Shown here in pieces: positions 1 to 8,309 of a stretch of DNA of 34,664 nucleotides; positions within the stretch are counted from its first letter, which is position 1; each line of letters starts with the position of its first letter. The notes under the pieces were generated by a model. The model ran no database searches. It saw only the letters and a list, made by a program, of their open reading frames with translations, and was not told the DNA's origin. The stretch is from NCBI RefSeq assembly GCF_014648355.1, contig NZ_BMQY01000010.1:1-34664 (forward strand), written 5' to 3'. A program made the translations under genes and the position numbers. Source of the DNA: Couchioplanes azureus. GTDB lineage: Bacteria; Actinomycetota; Actinomycetes; Mycobacteriales; Micromonosporaceae.

Positions 1-61
1 CCACCGCTGCCAGCCGCCAGCCCATCATCAATGAGCCGACACCACCAGCCTCACAGTCAGC

Positions 62-118
62 CGAGGTCTGTGGGGTCGATGTTCGGGGTGGTCAGGCGAG
101 GTCTGTGGGGTCGGTGTT
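62..118. repeat. 35-bp-period duplication of the 3' end of the dehydratase gene
   Basis: A 22-base block at 62-83 recurs at 97-118 with one mismatch. The second copy is the last codons and stop region of the dehydratase gene (stop at 92-94, minus strand); the first lies just beyond the stop and would encode nearly the same tail. This looks like a small tandem duplication across the stop codon. Bases 1-61 show nothing I can name. Confidence 0.7.
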
Positions 119-1006
119 GGCGCCGCAGAGAAGGACGATCACCCGTTCGCCGGGTTGCGGGGCGTAGGCGCCGCAGGTGAGTGCGGCCTGCGCGGCGGCC
201 GTACCGTGCTCCACCGCGAGGCGGTAGTCGTCCCACAACCGGCGGCGCGCCTCGACGATCGCCTGGTCGTCGACGAGCACCGAGGTCAACCCGGCCGCGA
301 GCGCCGTCTCGACGGCGATGGCACCCGCCCGGCGCGCGCCCAGCGAGTCCGCGGCCACCCCGGAGACGGGAACGTCCACGGGCTCCCCGGCCTCCAGGGC
401 GGCGTTCAGCGCCCGGGCCGTACGCGGCTCGACGGCCACCACCCTGGCCCGTCCGTGCAGCGCCGCGGCCACCCCCGCGATCAGTCCGCCACCGCCGACG
501 GCCACCAGCACGGTGTCGAAGCCGCCGGGCACCTGCTCCAGCAACTCCAGCCCCACCGTGCCGTTGCCCGCGACCATGTCCGGATCGTCGTACGCATGGC
601 AGAAGAGGGCGCCGGTGTCGTCGGCCCGCACGACCGCGGCGGCGTACGCCTCGGCGTACTCGTCCCCGGCCTGGACGACCCGGGCCCCCAGCTTGGCCAG
701 TTTGGCGACCTTGACCGGCGGCGCGGTGACCGGCACGTAGATCTCGGCCGGCACGTGCAGCTCGCGCGCGGCGTACGCGGCCGCAAGACCGGCGTTGCCG
801 CCCGAGGCGGCGATGATGCCGGCGGCCGGCAGGCCTTCCTCGGCCGCCACCAGGATCTTGTTCAGCATGCCGCGGGTCTTGAACGATCCGGCGTGCTGCA
901 TCAGCTCGAGTTTGTAACCGACGGAGCCGTCGAACAGCACCGGCGTCCGCCGGATCCGGCCCTCGATGCGCCGGGCCGCGGCTTCGATCGCTTCGCGGGG
1001 TGTCAC
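92..1006 (-). CDS. Threonine/serine dehydratase-like PLP enzyme (fold type II)
   Basis: A 304-residue protein of the tryptophan-synthase-beta/threonine dehydratase fold. Seen directly: GSFKTRG around residues 41-46 with the probable PLP Lys43, the substrate loop SGGNAG at 68-73, and the glycine-rich phosphate clamp GGGGLIAG at 171-178. There is no C-terminal ACT domain, so it resembles short catabolic dehydratases rather than feedback-regulated biosynthetic IlvA. The expected reaction is PLP-dependent removal of water and ammonia from L-threonine or L-serine to a 2-oxo acid, in the cytoplasm. The start is GTG; no strong ribosome site precedes it, and TAGAAC six bases upstream of the start suggests a leaderless message. 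It is transcribed alone; the next gene upstream is separated by a minisatellite. Serine racemase or another fold II enzyme is possible; substrate cannot be set from sequence. Confidence 0.88.
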   Translation of the reverse strand: MTPREAIEAAARRIEGRIRRTPVLFDGSVGYKLELMQHAGSFKTRGMLNKILVAAEEGLPAAGIIAASGGNAGLAAAYAARELHVPAEIYVPVTAPPVKVAKLAKLGARVVQAGDEYAEAYAAAVVRADDTGALFCHAYDDPDMVAGNGTVGLELLEQVPGGFDTVLVAVGGGGLIAGVAAALHGRARVVAVEPRTARALNAALEAGEPVDVPVSGVAADSLGARRAGAIAVETALAAGLTSVLVDDQAIVEARRRLWDDYRLAVEHGTAAAQAALTCGAYAPQPGERVIVLLCGANTDPTDLA

Positions 1007-1140
1007 CGATCCGTTCTACACCACCCGGCCGCCGCAGCCCGCCCCGCGACACCATCACCCGGCCGGCTCCGCGGTCCCCACGGCCGACACACCATCACCG
1101 AGCCAGCAGCGCCATGTGCCCACGCCCGCGCGCAACGGCC

Positions 1141-1280
1141 CACGCCCGCGCGCCACTGCTGCTGCCCGCGCGCCACTGCTGCTGCCCGCGCGCCACTGCT
1201 GCTGCCCGCGCGCCACTGCTGCTGCCCGCGCGCCACTGCTGCTGCCCGCGCGCCACTGCTGCTGGCCGCGCGCCGCCCTT
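1141..1280. repeat. 20-bp perfect tandem repeat (minisatellite)
   Basis: The block cgccactgct recurs exactly every 20 bases at 1151, 1171, 1191, 1211, 1231 and 1251, so six identical 20-bp units stand in a row in the gap between the dehydratase and GAPDH genes. ORFs cross it in several frames because 20 is not a multiple of three, which argues against coding. Confidence 0.9.
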
Positions 1281-1295
1281 GCTGTCCACGCGCCG

Positions 1296-1382
1296 CCGCG
1301 GCCCATGTCCGCGCGTCCGCCGCCCATGTCCGCGCGCCGCGGCCCATGTCCGGGCGCCGCGGCCCATGTCCGGGCGCCGCTG
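1296..1382. repeat. Second, unrelated 20-bp tandem repeat
   Basis: The core cccatgtccg occurs at 1302, 1323, 1343 and 1363, giving units of 20-21 bp with a sequence different from the array just upstream. It fills the rest of the gap up to the GAPDH stop codon. No gene is seen in 1007-1427. Confidence 0.8.
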
Positions 1383-1427
1383 CCTTGCCCGCGCGTCTCC
1401 GCCCTTGCCCGCGCGCCGTGGGACGGG

Positions 1428-2489
1428 TCAGGCGGCGGCGGTCTTGTAGAGGATGCCCGCCGGCACGGGCTTACGTTCCCCCACCAGGCGCGAGAGGTCG
1501 AGCAGGCGGTGGGAGAAGCCCCACTCGTTGTCGAACCAGCCGCGCACCTTGACGCCGCCGTCGGCCGTGGTCTGGGTGCCGGACGGGTCGAAGAGGCAGG
1601 ACGCCGGGTTGTCGCGGACGTCGATCGAGACCGTCGGGTCCTGCTCGAAGTCGATCAGCCCGCGCATCGGACCGGCCGCCGCCTCGGCCATCGCGTGGTT
1701 CACCTCGTCGACGCTGACCGGCCGGTCGGTCTGACCACCGAGCTCGGCGAGGGAGCCGATCGGGGTGGGCACGCAGTAGTAGCTGTAGCGCACCTCGCCG
1801 AGCCGCGGCAGCGCGACGCTGACCAGGTCGCCGCTGACGTGGTCGTGCGGAATGATGCTCTCGGTCGCGGCCCGGCCGAGCCGGGGGTCGTCGCGCGAGG
1901 TGCCGGAGGTGGCGTCGTGCACCCGCTGCCAGCCCTGGACCGCGAGCACCACCGAGGTCTGCACGCTGCGCAGGCCGAAGCGGTCGAGCAGCACCTTGGC
2001 CATGACCGACAGGGCGTTCACCCCGCAGGAGGCCGGCGAGATCACGTCGTGGTGGACGGGGTCGTAGATCTCGTGGTTGACGCCGAAGACCAGGACCGCG
2101 TCGGGGTCGTCGGCGGACGCGCTGATCACGACCTTACGGGCGCCGCCGTGGGTGATGTGGGTGCGCGCGACGTCGCCGCTGCGGAACTGGCCGGTGGCCT
2201 CGATGACCACGTCGACGCCGGCGTCGGCCCACGGGATCCGGCCCGGCTGCGCCTCCTGGAACGTCCACAGGGGACGGTCGTCGACGATGAGTTGCCCACC
2301 CACCGTATCGACCGTGCCTGCGAATCGGCCGCGGAGGCTGTCGCGTTTCAACGCATGTGCCAATCTGTCCGGCGACGCGATGTCATTAATGGCGGCAACT
2401 GTGATTCCCGAACCGGGCGTGGCGCTGATGATGCGCATCACGGATCGCCCGATGCGACCGAAGCCGTTGATGCCGATCCTGACAGTCAC
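1428..2489 (-). CDS. Glyceraldehyde-3-phosphate dehydrogenase-like protein, divergent paralogue
   Basis: A 353-residue GAPDH family protein that would oxidise and phosphorylate glyceraldehyde 3-phosphate with NAD(P). The start is the GTG at 2487-2489, chosen because GAGGAG lies upstream at proper spacing and the Rossmann motif INGFGRIGR follows within 15 residues; a longer frame to 2576 has no such support. Seen: active-site Cys155 in SPASCGVNAL, a His191 in RVHDATSG, and NEWGFSH near residues 320-326. Deviations are clear: canonical SCTTN is SCGVN, and the phosphate-site block usually ending in TGAAKA is replaced by HDHVSGD. It is also longer than the usual 330-340 residues. It may be a redox or alternative-substrate paralogue rather than the glycolytic enzyme. 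It is monocistronic with its own promoter at 2584-2612. Confidence 0.88.
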   Translation of the reverse strand: MTVRIGINGFGRIGRSVMRIISATPGSGITVAAINDIASPDRLAHALKRDSLRGRFAGTVDTVGGQLIVDDRPLWTFQEAQPGRIPWADAGVDVVIEATGQFRSGDVARTHITHGGARKVVISASADDPDAVLVFGVNHEIYDPVHHDVISPASCGVNALSVMAKVLLDRFGLRSVQTSVVLAVQGWQRVHDATSGTSRDDPRLGRAATESIIPHDHVSGDLVSVALPRLGEVRYSYYCVPTPIGSLAELGGQTDRPVSVDEVNHAMAEAAAGPMRGLIDFEQDPTVSIDVRDNPASCLFDPSGTQTTADGGVKVRGWFDNEWGFSHRLLDLSRLVGERKPVPAGILYKTAAA

Positions 2490-2583
2490 CAAGCACTCCT
2501 CGCGGCCGCACCGACTACCTCTGCACTTCGCGCCGCGACCGTACTGGGAGCCATCCCAGCGAGCACCCGGCGTCACATATCAG

Positions 2584-2612
2584 ACACTATGAGTATGCAA
2601 CTTGCACGTCAA
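2584..2612 (-). promoter_or_regulatory. Promoter of the GAPDH-like gene with palindrome in the spacer
   Basis: On the minus strand TTGACG (2607-2612) and TAGTGT (2584-2589) are separated by exactly 17 bases, a good vegetative sigma promoter about 95 bases upstream of the GTG start. The near-palindrome TGCAACTTGCA occupies 2596-2606 inside the spacer, directly beside the -35 box. A perfect 8-bp inverted repeat GAGTATGC/GCATACTC (2591-2598 and 2629-2636) brackets the -35 region. Both are likely regulator sites; the regulator is unknown. Confidence 0.6.
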
Positions 2613-3247
2613 CTCGAGCAGTCGGAGGGCATACTCACAACCCCGCGTCCCGGTGTCAAGGCGCGACCAACCGGCTTGTACTCATCGGGCGATCCTTCAT
2701 GGATTCCTTTGCCCACCTGCAAGTTCTACCCGATGACAACATGATCGCAACCCCTGGCACGGTCCACCTGAGTAGATCTCCGGCCGTCGAGACCGGACAG
2801 AACGTACCGACGCCCGTCAATGCATTCCGTCACAGTCGCCATCATCGCGCCACACGGACATCACCGCAGCTCAATCCGTTTCCGAGACACCATTCCGCAC
2901 CCTCGGTGCCGTTTGCAAGACCCGAATTTTCCACGGCCACACGGTAGGGTGACCATTCATTCAGGCAGCCACTACGGGTTACCGCAGAAGAACCGCGGCC
3001 GCCCTCCGGCCGCGGGAACGCGTTTCTCACCCACCGCCCTATCCGATTCACGAAAATTTAATGAAGGACATCACGGTCAGACTTTTTACGAGCCGGCCAG
3101 GAGCCACCCCCGGCGGCACGGACAACGGCACAAGGACACGAACCCATCACCCGCCGGTACCCCATCACTGCAGGTCCTCCCCACCTGGGCGCCACAACCG
3201 CAGCACCGTCACCGTCCACATCACCACGACGCGGCACCCGTCACCCG

Positions 3248-3395
3248 CGCCGCCACACCCATCGACGCGCCGCCACCCGTCCACCACGCCGCCACCCCTC
3301 GGCCACGCCGCCACACCAGTCAACGCGCCGCCACCGTCCACCACGCCGCCACCCCTCGACCACGCCGCCACCCTTCGACCACGCCGCCACAGCCG
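3248..3395. repeat. 19-bp degenerate tandem repeat
   Basis: The octamer cgccgcca starts at 3248, 3268, 3287, 3306, 3326, 3344, 3363 and 3382: eight units of 18-20 bp with variable spacers. Period not divisible by three and no start signal, so probably non-coding. Confidence 0.8.
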
Positions 3396-3636
3396 TCAAC
3401 CGCGAAGCCCGGCCCGTCAGCTGGAACCAGCCACACCGTCAGCCGCAGACCTCGCCCCACGGGCCGCGCGCCACCACATCGCTGGCCGCACGCGACGTCA
3501 TCCCTCGCACCTCTTCGCGCCGTCGCCCCGGTGCCCCGTCGTCATCGCCGCCCGCCCCACGCGTCGACGCTGTGCCTCAGGCCGTCCACCCCGCGCCGCA
3601 CGCATCCGCCGCGCACTCGACGCCGTCCGCCGCACC

Positions 3637-3768
3637 CTACGCCGGCGACCCCGCACCGCACGCCGGGCGACCAGGCACCGCACGCCGGACGACCCGGCAC
3701 CGCACGCCGGACGACCCGGCACCGCACGCCGGACGACCCCCCACCGCACGCCGGACGACGCCGCACCG
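3637..3768. repeat. 22-bp tandem repeat
   Basis: The octamer cacgccgg recurs every 22 bases at 3659, 3681, 3703, 3725 and 3747, with a degenerate copy near 3638. It lies about 100 bases downstream of the stop of the minus-strand gene at 3875. Confidence 0.85.
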
Positions 3769-3874
3769 CACGTGGCCGGCCGCACGGCTCCCGGCCGTCC
3801 GCTGCGCATCCCGCACCGTTGCGGTCCTGCACCGTTGCGGTCCTGCGCCGTTCGCCGCGCACCCCGGGTCGACC

Positions 3875-4507
3875 TCAGCGCGGCGTACCCGTCTCGTGAC
3901 GGTCGGAGCGAACTCGGACCAGCAGTGCCAGCGACTCGACCCCGACCGCAGAGAAGTAGTAGACGCCATGCCCCTGATGCCGTACCAGCAACCGGCCGAC
4001 TTCCTGCCGCTGCCGCCGCGCGCACGGCACCAGCACCAGCGAGCGCCCCAGGTGCAACCCTGCCACGTACAGGTGCATGATCGTCGCGTCGCCGCCCCAG
4101 TCCCGCAGCCGGCAGCGGTCCGGGTGGCGCGGACGGGCCTCCACGGCGGCGAAACCGGCCTCCCGCAGCGAAGCCACCGCCGCCCGCGCACACTGCCGGC
4201 CGGGAACAAGCCCAGCCACGGCATCCGCGGGACGGCCCACGAACTCGGAGTCGTCCAGCGGCATAGGCGAGTTCCCACCCGGCGCAGTCACCACGCCCGC
4301 CCGGAGTGGGATCGCCGAGTTCGCGCCCGGCGCAGTCACCACGCCCGCCCGGAGCGGGATCGCCGAGTTCGCGCCCGGCGCAGTCACCACGCCTGCCTGG
4401 AGCGGGATCGCCGGGCTCGCGCCCGGCGCGGTCACCATGCACGCCTCGGTCGGAATCGTCGAGCTCGCCCCCTGCGGGAGCATCGTGCTCGCGTCCGGCG
4501 GGATCAT
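3875..4507 (-). CDS. Hypothetical protein with N-terminal 8-residue tandem repeats
   Basis: A 210-residue protein. The ATG at 4505-4507 is chosen because a perfect AGGAGG sits at 4516-4521, eight bases upstream. Residues 1-88 are eleven octapeptides of the pattern x-I/A-P-x-x-A/G-x-x (for example AIPLRAGV alternating with VTAPGANS), with the central copies nearly identical at the DNA level over 48 bp. Residues 89-210 form a separate non-repetitive domain beginning FVGRP and ending with RLLVRHQGHGVYYFS, which loosely recalls small actinobacterial proteins whose C-terminus carries a GH-x-YY block; I cannot assign a family. No signal peptide or membrane segment is evident. The good ribosome site and sustained codon bias support a real gene. 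Its function is unknown. Confidence 0.65.
   Translation of the reverse strand: MIPPDASTMLPQGASSTIPTEACMVTAPGASPAIPLQAGVVTAPGANSAIPLRAGVVTAPGANSAIPLRAGVVTAPGGNSPMPLDDSEFVGRPADAVAGLVPGRQCARAAVASLREAGFAAVEARPRHPDRCRLRDWGGDATIMHLYVAGLHLGRSLVLVPCARRQRQEVGRLLVRHQGHGVYYFSAVGVESLALLVRVRSDRHETGTPR
4244..4507 (-). repeat. 24/48-bp coding minisatellite
   Basis: The 5' part of the gene consists of 24-bp units, best preserved as a 48-bp double unit repeated about three times between roughly 4290 and 4420. Units stay in frame and encode 8-residue repeats. Confidence 0.85.
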
Positions 4508-4807
4508 CACGCTCGCCTCCTGCGAAACGGCTTGGCCGCAGCCTAGGGAGCCGATCCCGGCGCCGGAACGCGCCAGGCGGATGCCCGACACAGCCGCGCT
4601 CCCCGGTTGCGCCGTCCCGCCGGACCCCGCATCATCGCCTGGCCGCGCATCATCACCGCTGCCGCGTGAACGCCAACCCGCGCATCATCGCGGCACCAAG
4701 GACGGCTTGATCCGCTGGGACGACGACGCGCACGATCCCGCTTCATCAGCGTTCCCGTGTCATCGCCGCTTCCCGGACCCGTGGGGCGAGCCGGACCGCC
4801 TGCCGTC

Positions 4808-5044
4808 TCAGACCGCTCGCTGTCCCTCGCGGGCGAGGCGCTTGCGTTCGCGCTGGTCCCGGGTGAACTGCTTGCGGGCTTCCAGGTCGCGCTTCCACTG
4901 TTCGCGGGCCGGTTGCTCGCATCCGTGCACCGCGTTCGCGGTCTGTGCGGGTCCGATCATCGACCGGAAGAACCAGTCGTCGAAGGTGGCGTGGAACCAG
5001 CGCACGAACCGGCTGCGGCGCGAAGCGCCATCGGTCTCCGGCAT
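4808..5044 (-). CDS. Small basic hypothetical protein divergent from ohrR
   Basis: A 78-residue protein with start ATG at 5042-5044, preceded by a purine-rich AAGGAAAGG block at about nine bases. The N-terminal half holds an aromatic stretch (RFVRWFHATFDDWFF, about residues 10-24) and the C-terminal half is a charged, helix-prone tail of Lys/Arg/Glu. No family is recognised. It is divergent from the ohrR gene and shares the 87-bp gap that carries two TTGG-N4-CCAA palindromes, so it is a likely OhrR target. The 4522-4807 stretch downstream holds nothing recognisable. Confidence 0.55.
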   Translation of the reverse strand: MPETDGASRRSRFVRWFHATFDDWFFRSMIGPAQTANAVHGCEQPAREQWKRDLEARKQFTRDQRERKRLAREGQRAV

Positions 5045-5066
5045 GGCGAGCACCTTTCCTTGATAC

Positions 5067-5100
5067 TTGGTGGACCAATCGTTGGTACCCCAACTATTGG
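5067..5100. promoter_or_regulatory. Probable OhrR/MarR operators
   Basis: Two palindromes TTGG-N4-CCAA lie 15 bp apart, TTGGTGGACCAA at 5067-5078 and TTGGTACCCCAA at 5082-5093, followed by a further CCAA-N3-TTGG at 5090-5100. They stand in the gap between divergent start codons at 5044 and 5132, where MarR-type repressors commonly bind for autoregulation. Confidence 0.65.
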
Positions 5101-5131
5101 TAGTCTAGCGGGCGACCTGAGGAGAACCGCC

Positions 5132-5584
5132 GTGCGTGAGCCGATCCACACCACCGACCCGCTGGCACTGGAGCAGCAGGTCTGCTTCGCCCTGTCGGTG
5201 GCCGCGCGCAGCGTCGTGGCCGTCTACCGCCCGCTGCTCGAGCCCATGGGCCTGACCCACCCGCAGTACCTGGTGATGCTGGCACTCTGGCAACATGCGC
5301 CCCTGTCGGTACGCCGGTTGAGCGAGCTTCTCCAGCTCGATCCCGGCACCCTGTCACCACTGCTCAAAAGGCTCGAATCGGTCGGCTACCTGCGTCGCGA
5401 GCGGGATCGCAGCGACGAGCGCAGCCTGGCCATCGTCCTGACCGCCGAGGGCCGGGCCCTGCGCGAGCGCGCCGAGCGCATCCCGCCGGCCGTGGTGGAA
5501 CGGCTGGGGATGCCGATCGAGGACCTCCAACTCCTGCACGCCGCCCTGACCCGGGTCATCGCCGCCGCGAAGCCGGCAACCTGA
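5132..5584 (+). CDS. ohrR: OhrR-type MarR family organic-hydroperoxide sensor
   Basis: A 150-residue winged-helix repressor. The GTG at 5132 is chosen because GAGGAGA precedes it at good spacing and it leaves the family-typical N-terminus. Seen: the N-terminal block LEQQVCFAL containing the peroxide-sensing cysteine position of OhrR, the signature GLTHPQYLVMLALW, the recognition-helix block DPGTLSPLLKRLE and the wing RDRSDERS. In characterised OhrR proteins oxidation of this Cys by organic hydroperoxides releases DNA and induces the peroxidase Ohr. No ohr gene lies next to it here; the divergent neighbour is a small unknown protein. The strong operator pair upstream supports autoregulation. 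Family assignment is firm; the exact inducer is inferred. Confidence 0.88.
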   Translation: MREPIHTTDPLALEQQVCFALSVAARSVVAVYRPLLEPMGLTHPQYLVMLALWQHAPLSVRRLSELLQLDPGTLSPLLKRLESVGYLRRERDRSDERSLAIVLTAEGRALRERAERIPPAVVERLGMPIEDLQLLHAALTRVIAAAKPAT

Positions 5585-5659
5585 GATCACCCGCAGACCA
5601 CTTCCCACGATCTTGGGCAGGCCGCGGCCGGAGAAGCGCGCAGACCGCGCTCCGAGTTC

Positions 5660-5810
5660 CGGTGCACATCGCGGCCCGAGGGTTGCGGGCACACCGCGCC
5701 AAGCGTTCCCGTGCACACCGGCCCCAGGTCCCGCGCACACCGCAACCCCGAGGTTGCGTGCACGCCGCGACCCCGAGGTTGCGTGCACACCGCGGCCCCG
5801 GGTTCCGCGC
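5660..5810. repeat. 22-25-bp degenerate tandem repeat downstream of ohrR
   Basis: The gcacacc/gcacgcc core appears at about 5664, 5689, 5713, 5735, 5760 and 5785, giving six imperfect units of 22-25 bp. The whole 5585-5910 gap shows no convincing gene; the long minus-strand frames across it change identity with each repeat. Confidence 0.75.
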
Positions 5811-5912
5811 CGGGTGCGGTCCGAGATCTCGGGGAGACCCGGCTGAGATCTCCTGGGGGCGCCGGCGCCGTGCATCTGCGGCCCGCGCCGCCGTGCGTAC
5901 CCATAGCAAGGT

Positions 5913-6020
5913 TTGACGCTGTCCACATTGGTCCCGGATAGCGGTGGTCTGCGGGGTCGCGCAGCGTCGGATGCCGGACTCAATCGTCATACTTGCCGGT
6001 GAGCACAGACATGCAAGTTG
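5913..6020 (+). promoter_or_regulatory. Candidate promoter and inverted repeat upstream of the membrane protein
   Basis: TTGACG at 5913-5918 and GATAGC at 5937-5942 are spaced 18 bases. Further down ACTTGC (5991-5996) and GCAAGT (6013-6018) form an inverted repeat with a 16-base spacer; the second half, ATGCAAGTTG, resembles the palindrome found at the GAPDH and XRE promoters. Confidence 0.35.
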
Positions 6021-6068
6021 ACCTATAGGATTCGCTCGTGGGTGGCGGCGGGACTCCGATGGTGCTCG

Positions 6069-6806
6069 ATGTTCGCGGTGCGGAGGATGCCCTTCGCCCG
6101 GCGACGCGCGCCACTCCGCCGCGCCCGGACCGGGCCGTCTCGGCCGCATGCGGGAGAGAGCCGATCGACTCGCCCGCCGGCATCCGGGCCCGGGCAGTCC
6201 ACATTGGCTGAGCGGCTGGCGGCCGGACGGCGGACGCGGTGGCACCTCGGCGCCACCTGGAGTCTCGTCGCGGCCGCGATCATCACGTTCTCGTGGCTGA
6301 CGACGGCGTCCTACGTCCGCCAGACGCTCAGCCCCCGGCCGGGCGAGGCGGACACCACGATCAGCGACTGCCGGGCCACGGCGGCATGCGCGCCCGACGC
6401 GGCGGAACTCGTCGACCAGCAGCTCGCGTACCTGGGAACCACGAGGGTCCTGGCCTACGTGTCCGGATGGTCGGTCACCCTGCTCGCCACGGCCATCCTG
6501 GTCGTCGCCACCTGGCGCATCCTCCGGGCCCGCAACGACCGGGCCGCCCGTCTCCTCGGCACCGCCTGGAAGGCCCCGGCCGGAGCGGCGCTGTTCCTGC
6601 TCGTCGCGATGGCGACGGGCCTCGCCGCCGGCGCCCGGAGGTTGGCGGACATACCGGACGCGGCTCGCATGTCGACCTTCATCGCGGCCTTCGACTCGCC
6701 CTTCACGGATGCGGGCCACCTCTCCTTCCTGGCCTGGCTCGTCGCCGTCGGCGCCGCCCTGACGATCGCGATCCGCACCCTGCAGCAGCCGCTCGTCACC
6801 AAGTGA
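6069..6806 (+). CDS. Four-helix membrane protein of unknown function
   Basis: Counting from the ATG at 6069 it has 245 residues; a TTG at 6018 and an ATG at 6087 are alternatives and none has a good ribosome site. The first 60 residues are Arg/Pro-rich and probably cytoplasmic. Four hydrophobic segments follow, at about residues 65-82 (WSLVAAAIITFSW), 130-150, 170-190 and 218-238. The loop between helices one and two contains SDCRATAAC, two cysteines that could form an extracytoplasmic disulfide. No enzyme motif is seen. It is followed by 210 bp without a gene and then rnpB on the other strand. Confidence 0.6.
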   Translation: MFAVRRMPFARRRAPLRRARTGPSRPHAGESRSTRPPASGPGQSTLAERLAAGRRTRWHLGATWSLVAAAIITFSWLTTASYVRQTLSPRPGEADTTISDCRATAACAPDAAELVDQQLAYLGTTRVLAYVSGWSVTLLATAILVVATWRILRARNDRAARLLGTAWKAPAGAALFLLVAMATGLAAGARRLADIPDAARMSTFIAAFDSPFTDAGHLSFLAWLVAVGAALTIAIRTLQQPLVTK

Positions 6807-7016
6807 GCGACCCGGGAGGGGCACGAACGGCGGGTCGCCGGCCGGGTTCTGGGCCTGGCCGGTAGCAGCGGGGCGGCGACGCCGACCATGCGCGCTCCCG
6901 GGACAGGGCGACTCCGGCAGGGGCGCACCGGTTGGCTCGAAGGCACGGCGGGCTGTTGTCGGCGAGCGACCACGACCACGACGTGACGGCCTGCGTCGCG
7001 GTCAGCAGGGCCAGGT

Positions 7017-7429
<413 letters not shown>

Positions 7430-7433
7430 GATC

Positions 7434-7439
7434 ATCCTA
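7434..7439 (-). promoter_or_regulatory. -10 box of rnpB
   Basis: TAGGAT on the minus strand lies 5-7 bases before the start of the P1 helix. No clear -35 is seen. Confidence 0.6.
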
Positions 7440-7509
7440 CCCAGGGGCCTTCCTTCCCGCGGGACCCGGCACGTCGGCCTGCCGGACCGTGGCGGGGCGT
7501 CCGGCACCG

Positions 7510-7515
7510 TAGATT
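7510..7515 (+). promoter_or_regulatory. -10 box of the TSUP permease gene
   Basis: TAGATT ends 10 bases before the ATG at 7526. With no Shine-Dalgarno sequence this suggests a leaderless or very short-leader transcript, divergent from rnpB. Confidence 0.4.
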
Positions 7516-7525
7516 CTGTCGCATC

Positions 7526-8281
7526 ATGGATGTCGGTCATGTTCTTCTGCTGGTCGCCGCCGGTGTCGCCGCCGGGGTGGTCAATGCCGTCGCCGGCGGC
7601 GGGTCGCTGATCACGTTTCCCAGCCTGCTCGGGATCGGGTTGCCGTCGGTCGAGGCCAATGTCACGAATTCGGTGTCGGTCTTTCCGGGGTACGTGTCGA
7701 GCGTGGCCGGCAGCCGGGCGGATCTGGCCGGCCAGGGGCGACGACTGTTCTGGATCCTGCCGACGAGTGTGGCCGGGGGCGCCGCGGGGTGTGCGCTGCT
7801 GCTGGGTACGCCGGCGCGGGCCTTCGAGGTCGTCGTTCCGTTCCTCGTGCTGGCGGCGACGGCGACGCTGGCCTTCCAGGATCGGCTGCGGGCCCTGGTC
7901 GGGCGGACCGGCCATGGCGACCGGCGGGTGGCGCTGCAGGTGGTCGTCTTCGTCGGGGCCGTGTACGGCGGCTACTTCGGCGCGGCGCTCGGCGTCATGT
8001 ACGTGGCCGCGCTCGCCCTGGTGCTCGACGAGTCGCTGAACCGGATCAACGCGCTGAAGAATGTGCTGTCCGCCTGCGTCGGGCTGGTCACCGTGGTGGT
8101 TTTCGCGGCTTTCGCGAATATCCACTGGGGAGCGGTGCTGGTCGTCGCTCCCGCCACCGTCGTCGGTGGGTACGCCGGAGCGCGCCTCGCGCGCCGCCTG
8201 CCGGCGCCCGTACTCAAGGGCCTCATCGTCACATTCGGTGCGGTGATCGGAGTGGTGCTGCTGTGGCGGGCCTTCCGGTGA
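7526..8281 (+). CDS. TSUP family (TauE/SafE-type) membrane permease
   Basis: A 251-residue protein with about eight hydrophobic helices. The N-terminal signature NAVAGGGSLITFPSLLGIGLP (residues 20-40) and the second-half repeat YGGYFGAALGVMYV are typical of TSUP transporters, which move small organosulfonates, sulfite or other anions. It starts at ATG 7526, where the TSUP signature begins soon after; a longer upstream frame runs through rnpB and is rejected. The MarR gene begins 28 bases after its stop and may be co-transcribed, so the permease could be under its control. Substrate is unknown. Confidence 0.85.
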   Translation: MDVGHVLLLVAAGVAAGVVNAVAGGGSLITFPSLLGIGLPSVEANVTNSVSVFPGYVSSVAGSRADLAGQGRRLFWILPTSVAGGAAGCALLLGTPARAFEVVVPFLVLAATATLAFQDRLRALVGRTGHGDRRVALQVVVFVGAVYGGYFGAALGVMYVAALALVLDESLNRINALKNVLSACVGLVTVVVFAAFANIHWGAVLVVAPATVVGGYAGARLARRLPAPVLKGLIVTFGAVIGVVLLWRAFR

Positions 8282-8309
8282 CAGAATGCCGACGACGAGG
8301 GAAGGGCAC

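Larger units (their letters stand above)
2640..3874. other. 1.2-kb stretch without a convincing gene
   Basis: The first part (about 2590-3080) is visibly less GC-rich than its surroundings and contains no frame with actinobacterial codon bias and a ribosome site. From 3190 on it is proline/arginine-type low complexity in every frame, caused by the two tandem arrays listed separately. Overlapping long frames on both strands look like GC-driven artefacts. Confidence 0.55.

Noticed and set aside
1141..1280. CRISPR-like regular repeats
   Set aside because: Units are directly adjacent with no unique spacers, there is no cas gene, and the unit is shorter than a CRISPR repeat; it is a tandem array.
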